Shown: piece by piece, positions 6,463-12,187 of the stretch | Numbering within the stretch: the stretch's first letter is position 1 | Layout of the letters: every line of letters starts with the position of its first letter | Assembly (NCBI GenBank): GCA_902773475.1 | Contig: CACYEO010000185.1 | Coordinates: 1-12,187 of the forward strand | Reading direction: 5' to 3' | Length of the DNA: 12,187 nucleotides | Origin: an uncultured bacterium | Lineage (GTDB): Bacteria; Verrucomicrobiota; Kiritimatiellia; RFP12; UBA1067 | Program-made: the position numbers and the translations under genes | Notes under the pieces: model-generated | Seen by the model: only the letters and a program-made list of their open reading frames with translations | Databases searched by the model: none | Told to the model about the DNA's origin: nothing

Positions 6463-6693
6463 ATGAAGAACTTTTTCTCCAAGTTGGGAGCGTATCTCTC
6501 CGCGGTGGGCGAAGAGGCCAAGAAGGTATCGTGGCCGGACCGCCGCGAACTGCTCGATTCTTCGGTCGTGGTGATTGTGTTCATCGTCATACTGTCGGTG
6601 ACGACGCTCGTGTACGACACGGGCATACGCAAGTTCATCGACGTGACGGTTCCGTCCTCCTCCGGCCAGGCCCAGCAGCAGGTCCAGCAATGA
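6463..6693 (+). CDS. secE: preprotein translocase subunit SecE
   Basis: SecE is the small essential inner-membrane subunit that clamps SecY in the Sec channel. The 76-residue product has the short single-span form. An amphipathic N-terminal segment contains the conserved E-E-x-K-K-V-S-W-P-x-R-x-E-L motif (17-30). One transmembrane helix follows at about 33-52 (V-V-I-V-F-I-V-I-L-S-V), then a short Gln-rich tail. It starts 17 bases after tRNA-Trp with only a weak GGGA ribosome site, and it overlaps nusG by four bases (ATGA), so the two are translationally coupled. Confidence 0.95.
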   Translation: MKNFFSKLGAYLSAVGEEAKKVSWPDRRELLDSSVVVIVFIVILSVTTLVYDTGIRKFIDVTVPSSSGQAQQQVQQ

Positions 6694-7310
6694 AAAAAGA
6701 GTGGTTCGTGCTCCACACGCTGACCGGGCAGGAAGGCAAGGTGGAGAAATCCATCAACGTGCGCAAGCGGCAGGAGTCGATGGAAGACTATGTCGGGCGC
6801 TGCGTGCTGCCGATGCAGGAGGTCGTGGTAAAGAAAGAGGGCCAGAAGCCGCGCAAGGTGCAGAGGAAGAAATTCCCGAGCTACGTGGCGGTGGAGCTGG
6901 CGCTGTACCGCGAGGCGGAAGGCGAGGGGGGCGCGAGGCGCGAGATAGTGCCCCGCACGTGGCAGTTCATACGCGCCACGCCGGGCCTGCTGGGCTTTCT
7001 GGGCGGGGACCGCCCGGTGCCGCTGCGGCAGGACGAAGTCGACAGCATGCTTGGCGAGAGTTCCGGGCAGACGAAGCCGGAGCGCCCGAAGGTCGACGTG
7101 AATTTCGAAGTCAACAACATGGTGAAGATCAACGACGGTCCGTTCATGGGCTTGACGGGCGTCGTGGCAATGGTGGATCCCGGCCGGGACAAGCTCAAGG
7201 TTGAAGTTTCGATCTTCAACCGCAAAGTCCAGGTCGACGTCGAATACTGGCAGGTGGAGCTGGTCCGTCCCGGCGAAGAGCCGGCGGCCGCGCCGTCCGA
7301 GTCCAGGTAG
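6690..7310 (+). CDS. nusG: transcription termination/antitermination factor NusG
   Basis: NusG binds RNA polymerase, suppresses pausing and contacts Rho or ribosomal protein S10. The 206-residue product has an NGN domain (about 1-125), opening W-F-V-L-H-T-L-T-G-Q-E and including R-K-K-F-P-S-Y-V-A-V and R-A-T-P-G-L-L-G-F-L-G. A linker leads to a KOW domain (about 140-195) with I-N-D-G-P-F and G-V-V. Between the F-P-S-Y-V strand and the T-W-Q-F-I-R helix it carries an insert of roughly 15-18 mostly charged residues (about 72-89) absent from E. coli NusG. The ATG overlaps the secE stop, which fixes the start. The C-terminal tail is Pro/Ala-rich. Confidence 0.96.
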   Translation: MKKEWFVLHTLTGQEGKVEKSINVRKRQESMEDYVGRCVLPMQEVVVKKEGQKPRKVQRKKFPSYVAVELALYREAEGEGGARREIVPRTWQFIRATPGLLGFLGGDRPVPLRQDEVDSMLGESSGQTKPERPKVDVNFEVNNMVKINDGPFMGLTGVVAMVDPGRDKLKVEVSIFNRKVQVDVEYWQVELVRPGEEPAAAPSESR

Positions 7311-7375
7311 CGGCGCGGATGCGCTTCCGTCTGCACCGGCAGGGATACCGGGAGGGAGCGCGGAAAGAGGCGAAA
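7311..7375 (+). promoter_or_regulatory. rplK leader, candidate L1 autoregulatory site
   Basis: This 65-base nusG-rplK gap can fold with TTCCG (7325-7329) pairing CGGAA (7361-7365) around an inner CCGG/CCGG hairpin enclosing CAGGGATA. In E. coli, ribosomal protein L1 represses the rplKA mRNA at such a leader. I could not match a specific L1-binding motif, so the role rests on position. AGAGG at 7366-7370 is the likely rplK ribosome site. It lies just outside the stem, so folding could affect access. Confidence 0.25.
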
Positions 7376-7801
7376 ATGGCCAAGAAGGTAAAAGGAGTCA
7401 TCAAGCTCCAGATTCCGGCCGGCGCGGCGAATCCCGCACCTCCGGTCGGTCCCGCCCTCGGTACCCAGGGCGTGAACATAATGGCGTTCTGCAAAGAGTT
7501 CAACGCCAAGACGGCGAAGCAGGCGGGTCTTGTGATCCCCGTGATCATCACGGTGTACCAGGACAGGAGCTTCTCGCTGGAATTCAAGTCCCCGCCCGCG
7601 GCGACCCTGCTGAAGAAGGAAGCGGGCCTCGCGAAAGGCTCGGCGGTCCCCAACAAGAACAAAGTGGGCAAGGTCACGAAAGAGCAGCTCCGCAAGATCG
7701 TGGAGATCAAGAAGGCCGACCTGAACACTTCGGACGTCGAAGCCGCCATGCGCATGATCGCCGGAACCGCGCGCAACATGGGCATAGAAGTGGTGGACTG
7801 A
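7376..7801 (+). CDS. rplK: 50S ribosomal protein L11
   Basis: L11 forms the base of the GTPase-associated stalk and binds 23S rRNA together with the L10-L12 complex. The 141-residue length is the usual family size. The N-terminal domain has K-L-Q-I-P-A-G-A-A-N-P-A-P-P-V-G-P-A-L-G, with the Pro residues near 20-25 that are the thiopeptide-sensitive feature. The C-terminal RNA-binding domain has N-K-N-K-V-G-K-V-T and I-A-G-T-A-R-N-M-G-I. The ATG at 7376 was chosen over an earlier in-frame ATG at 7319 because it gives the canonical M-A-K-K-V-K start behind AGAGG. rplA follows after 13 bases. Confidence 0.97.
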   Translation: MAKKVKGVIKLQIPAGAANPAPPVGPALGTQGVNIMAFCKEFNAKTAKQAGLVIPVIITVYQDRSFSLEFKSPPAATLLKKEAGLAKGSAVPNKNKVGKVTKEQLRKIVEIKKADLNTSDVEAAMRMIAGTARNMGIEVVD

Positions 7802-7814
7802 AAGGAGCAGCGTC

Positions 7815-8510
7815 ATGGCCAAGCACGGCAAGAAACACCTCAACAATCTCAAGGCGGCCCCCAAGTCCCCCGTCTCCGTGGAAGAGGCGGTGAAGTTCGT
7901 GAAAGAGCACGCCGGCGCCAAGTTCGACGAGACCGTGGACGTGTACATGCGCCTCGGTTCGTCCCTCGCCAAGGGCGACACGCCGGTGCGCGGCGTGGTC
8001 CGCCTTCCGCACGGGTCGGGCAAGAAAGTGCGCGTCATAGTGTTCGCGGCCGGAACGGCGGCGGACCAGGCGCGCGACGCCGGGGCCGACGAAGTCGGGC
8101 TCGACGATCTGATCGCGAAGGTCAAGGGCGGCTGGACGGACTTCGACGTCGCCATCGCCACGACGGACGCGATGAAGTCGGTCCGTTCCGTGGCCCGCGT
8201 CCTCGGCCCCCGCGGCCTGATGCCGAACCCGAAGACCGGCACCGTGACGGACGATCCCGCGACGGCGGTGAAGGAGTCCAAGGCGGGCAAGGTCGATTTC
8301 CGCATGGACAAGACCGGCAACGTGTGCGTCGTGGCGGGCAAGCGCTCGTTCGAGGCCGCGAAGCTCGTCGAGAACATCAACGCCGTGGTGGCGGCCGTGA
8401 AGTCGGCCCGTCCCGCGACGGTGAAGGGCACGTTCATCAAGTCGCTCACGGTGGCGACCACCATGGGCGCGCCGGTTCCCGTGATACCGGCGGCCGAGAC
8501 GGCGCTGTAA
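7815..8510 (+). CDS. rplA: 50S ribosomal protein L1
   Basis: L1 binds the mobile L1 stalk of 23S rRNA, helps release E-site tRNA and commonly represses its own operon. The 231 residues match the family length. Conserved segments include F-D-E-T-V-D-V (37-43), a V-R-G-V-V-R-L-P-H-G-S-G-K stretch (58-70) and the signature G-P-R-G-L-M-P-N-P-K-T-G-T-V starting at 131. A strong AAAGGAG (7801-7807) lies seven bases before the ATG and begins on the last base of the rplK stop. rplJ follows after only 12 bases. Confidence 0.97.
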   Translation: MAKHGKKHLNNLKAAPKSPVSVEEAVKFVKEHAGAKFDETVDVYMRLGSSLAKGDTPVRGVVRLPHGSGKKVRVIVFAAGTAADQARDAGADEVGLDDLIAKVKGGWTDFDVAIATTDAMKSVRSVARVLGPRGLMPNPKTGTVTDDPATAVKESKAGKVDFRMDKTGNVCVVAGKRSFEAAKLVENINAVVAAVKSARPATVKGTFIKSLTVATTMGAPVPVIPAAETAL

Positions 8511-8522
8511 GGGAGGCATGCC

Positions 8523-9065
8523 ATGAGCGAAAAGAAGATCCGCATAGAGAAGAAGTCGATCCTCGACGAGGCGATCGGCCGCGTGGAAGGCTCCGCCTAC
8601 TGCTTCATGATCAACTACGACGGCCTTACGGTCGACGTGATGACGAAGCTGCGCCGCGAGCTCGACGGGCAGGCCTCGAAGATGACGGTGCTCAAGAACA
8701 CGTTCCTCGGCAAGGTCGCGCAGCAGCTCGGCTGGCCGGAGGACGCCGGCAAGTGGTTCGTCGGCCCCACGGCCATCGTGACCGGCTCCGGCGACGTGTC
8801 GGAAGTGGCCAAGATTCTCGTGAAGTTCGCGAAGGACAACGAGAAGATGCACGTCAAGGGCGCAGACTTCGAGAAGCAGCTCCTCGGCCCGCAGGAGGTC
8901 GAAGCGCTCTCCAAGCTGCCGTCGAAGGACACGATGCGCGCCATGCTGCTGTCCACGCTCAACGCGCCCGCCACGAAACTCGTGCGCGTGTTCAACGCTT
9001 CGCTGCTCCAGCTCCTCTACGCCCTCAAGGCGTACGAAGAGAAGGGCGGCGGGAACAAGTCGTAA
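8523..9065 (+). CDS. rplJ: 50S ribosomal protein L10
   Basis: L10 anchors L7/L12 dimers to the ribosome through its C-terminal helix and binds 23S rRNA with L11. The 180-residue product has the N-terminal RNA-binding domain, including a Y-D-G-L-T-V segment and V-L-K-N-T-F-L. The C-terminal helix (about 145-172) contains L-V-R-V-F-N-A-S-L-L-Q-L-L-Y-A-L, which would carry the L12 dimers. GGGAGG (8511-8516) is six bases before the ATG; a nearer ATG at 8519 is out of frame. The 12-base gap after rplA leaves no room for the long L10 leader known from E. coli. Confidence 0.95.
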   Translation: MSEKKIRIEKKSILDEAIGRVEGSAYCFMINYDGLTVDVMTKLRRELDGQASKMTVLKNTFLGKVAQQLGWPEDAGKWFVGPTAIVTGSGDVSEVAKILVKFAKDNEKMHVKGADFEKQLLGPQEVEALSKLPSKDTMRAMLLSTLNAPATKLVRVFNASLLQLLYALKAYEEKGGGNKS

Positions 9066-9167
9066 AAGCCCGGCGCGCGGGCGGCGGCGGGTGCCGCAGG
9101 CCGTTGCGCGCCAGGCGTCTCCGGGCGGGCTTGTCCCGCCGGGTTGAAAAAGGAAAAGGCAAAAGAA
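9066..9167 (+). promoter_or_regulatory. structured rplJ-rplL spacer
   Basis: This 102-base, very GC-rich gap holds two hairpins. In the first, GGCGCGC (9072-9078) pairs perfectly with GCGCGCC (9106-9112), with an inner GCGGC/GCCGC stem. In the second, GGCGGG (9124-9129) pairs with CCCGCC (9135-9140) over CTTGT. No T-run follows; a purine-rich AAAAAGGAAAAGG stretch then supplies the rplL ribosome site. L7/L12 is needed in several copies per L10, so a structured, separate and strong initiation region is plausible. The role is inferred. Confidence 0.45.
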
Positions 9168-9539
9168 ATGACACAGGAAGAAGTCATCGAGTATCTGAGC
9201 GGCCTGTCCGTTCTCGACATCTCCAAGCTCGTCAAGGCGCTGGAGGAGAAGTGGGGCGTCACCGCCGCCGCTCCCGTGGCCGTCGCGGCCGGTCCCGCGG
9301 CCGCAGCAGCCCCCGCGGCCGAAGAGAAGACCGAATTCACGGTCGAGCTCACCGAAGCCGGCGGCAACAAGATCGCCGTCATCAAGGAAGTGCGCGCCAT
9401 CACGGGCCTCGGCCTCAAGGATGCGAAGGACCTCGTCGAGGCCGCTCCGAAGCCGGTCAAGGAAGGCGTCGCCAAGGACGAAGCCGAGAAGATCAAGGCC
9501 CAGCTCGAAAAGGCCGGCGCCAAGGTCACGCTCAAGTAG
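9168..9539 (+). CDS. rplL: 50S ribosomal protein L7/L12
   Basis: L7/L12 is the multi-copy stalk protein that recruits translational GTPases such as EF-Tu and EF-G. The 123-residue product has the N-terminal dimerisation helices (about 1-32), an Ala/Pro-rich flexible hinge (about 33-52) and a C-terminal domain with K-I-A-V-I-K-E-V-R, T-G-L-G-L-K-D-A-K-D-L-V-E and P-K-P-V-K-E. The ATG at 9168 is preferred to an in-frame TTG at 9144 because it follows an AAAAGG-type ribosome site and matches the usual length. A terminator-like hairpin follows within 50 bases. Confidence 0.97.
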   Translation: MTQEEVIEYLSGLSVLDISKLVKALEEKWGVTAAAPVAVAAGPAAAAAPAAEEKTEFTVELTEAGGNKIAVIKEVRAITGLGLKDAKDLVEAAPKPVKEGVAKDEAEKIKAQLEKAGAKVTLK

Positions 9540-9563
9540 CGTATCCGCGCCGCAGGGCGCCGG

Positions 9564-9603
9564 GCGCGGCCGCATCCAGGCCGCGCGCGGCGTCCGCGTT
9601 TTT
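9564..9603 (+). terminator. rplL-rpoB attenuator (tandem hairpins plus T5)
   Basis: GCGCGGCC (9564-9571) pairs perfectly with GGCCGCGC (9579-9586) over a seven-base loop. A second stem CGCGG (9586-9590) with CCGCG (9594-9598) over CGT follows and runs directly into TTTTT (9599-9603), the classic intrinsic-terminator layout. E. coli has a partial terminator at this same junction that lowers rpoBC relative to rplJL. An equivalent here would be leaky, since no clear promoter is visible before rpoB. Confidence 0.65.
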
Positions 9604-9670
9604 CAGCAGGGCTTCCGCGGAACAGTTAACAAAGTGGCCGCTTACCACACTTCATCCGCCTGAAGCCCGA

Positions 9671-9689
9671 CGCCGGGACGCCCCCGGCG
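9671..9689 (+). other. second hairpin in the rpoB leader
   Basis: CGCCGGG (9671-9677) pairs perfectly with CCCGGCG (9683-9689) over ACGCC. Its right arm overlaps a GGCGCG segment that could instead pair with CGCGCC near 9709-9714, so alternative folds are possible. ATTTTTCTC (9724-9732) lies further on but not directly after a stem. This could be an mRNA processing or regulatory structure in the rpoB leader. Only the base pairing is seen. Confidence 0.35.
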
Positions 9690-9751
9690 CGCGCGGTCCG
9701 CACGCGGGACGCGCCATCCGAACTATTTTTCTCCCTACGGGAAGGTAAGCC

Positions 9752-12187
<2,436 letters not shown>

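Noticed and set aside
7707..9575. A 622-codon minus-strand open frame opposite rplK-rplL
   Set aside because: It spans several certain plus-strand ribosomal protein genes and their gaps, and its product is low-complexity H/R/L. It is a GC-driven artefact.
9626..9654. A possible rpoB promoter beginning at TTAACA (9626-9631)
   Set aside because: No acceptable -10 hexamer lies 16-18 bases downstream, so I could not support it.

Overview
This is a high-GC bacterial core-genome window. The organism is Gram-negative, since it carries a periplasmic TolB. The EF-Tu switch I region has an R-D-A-T-K-I-L-T-I pattern in place of the usual A-R-G-I-T-I. From memory, planctomycete, lentisphaeral and related EF-Tu proteins look like this, so I place the source tentatively in the PVC superphylum (Kiritimatiellota/Lentisphaerota-like). 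That placement is inference. No mobile element, CRISPR array, phage gene or rRNA is visible.

Left edge (1-305): two plus-strand tRNA genes, Leu(GAG) and Pro(GGG), with encoded CCA ends, then a strong hairpin in the convergent gap before tolB.

Minus-strand unit (3857 down to 306): a short leucine-rich-repeat putative lipoprotein, a MATE-family exporter and a TolB-like periplasmic beta-propeller protein. They are closely spaced. The exporter and tolB share an ATGA stop/start overlap, so the three are probably one envelope-related transcript. A divergent PHP-domain phosphoesterase gene starts 37 bases away from the LRR start. A TATAAT box ends only seven bases before its ATG, so its mRNA is probably leaderless or nearly so.

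Plus-strand translation/transcription cluster (4662 to the window end): a sigma70-type promoter, then tRNA-Thr(GGT), tuf, rpmG, tRNA-Trp(CCA), secE, nusG, rplK, rplA, rplJ, rplL and a right-truncated rpoB. This is the classic bacterial order. It links aminoacyl-tRNA delivery (EF-Tu), protein export (SecE), transcription elongation (NusG), the L1, L11 and L10-L12 stalk proteins and the RNA polymerase beta subunit. Strong RNA hairpins sit at the tuf-rpmG, rplJ-rplL and rplL-rpoB junctions, where output of neighbouring genes needs to differ. The rplA-rplJ gap is only 12 bases, so the usual L10 autoregulatory leader has no room there.

No stretch over 300 bases lacks a gene; the longest gap is the 212-base rplL-rpoB spacer. 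I found no convincing undescribed system. The points worth a second look are the EF-Tu switch I variant, the bidirectional, near-leaderless promoter of the PHP gene, the three-cysteine L33, the U73 discriminator of tRNA-Thr, the charged insert in NusG and the intergenic hairpins.
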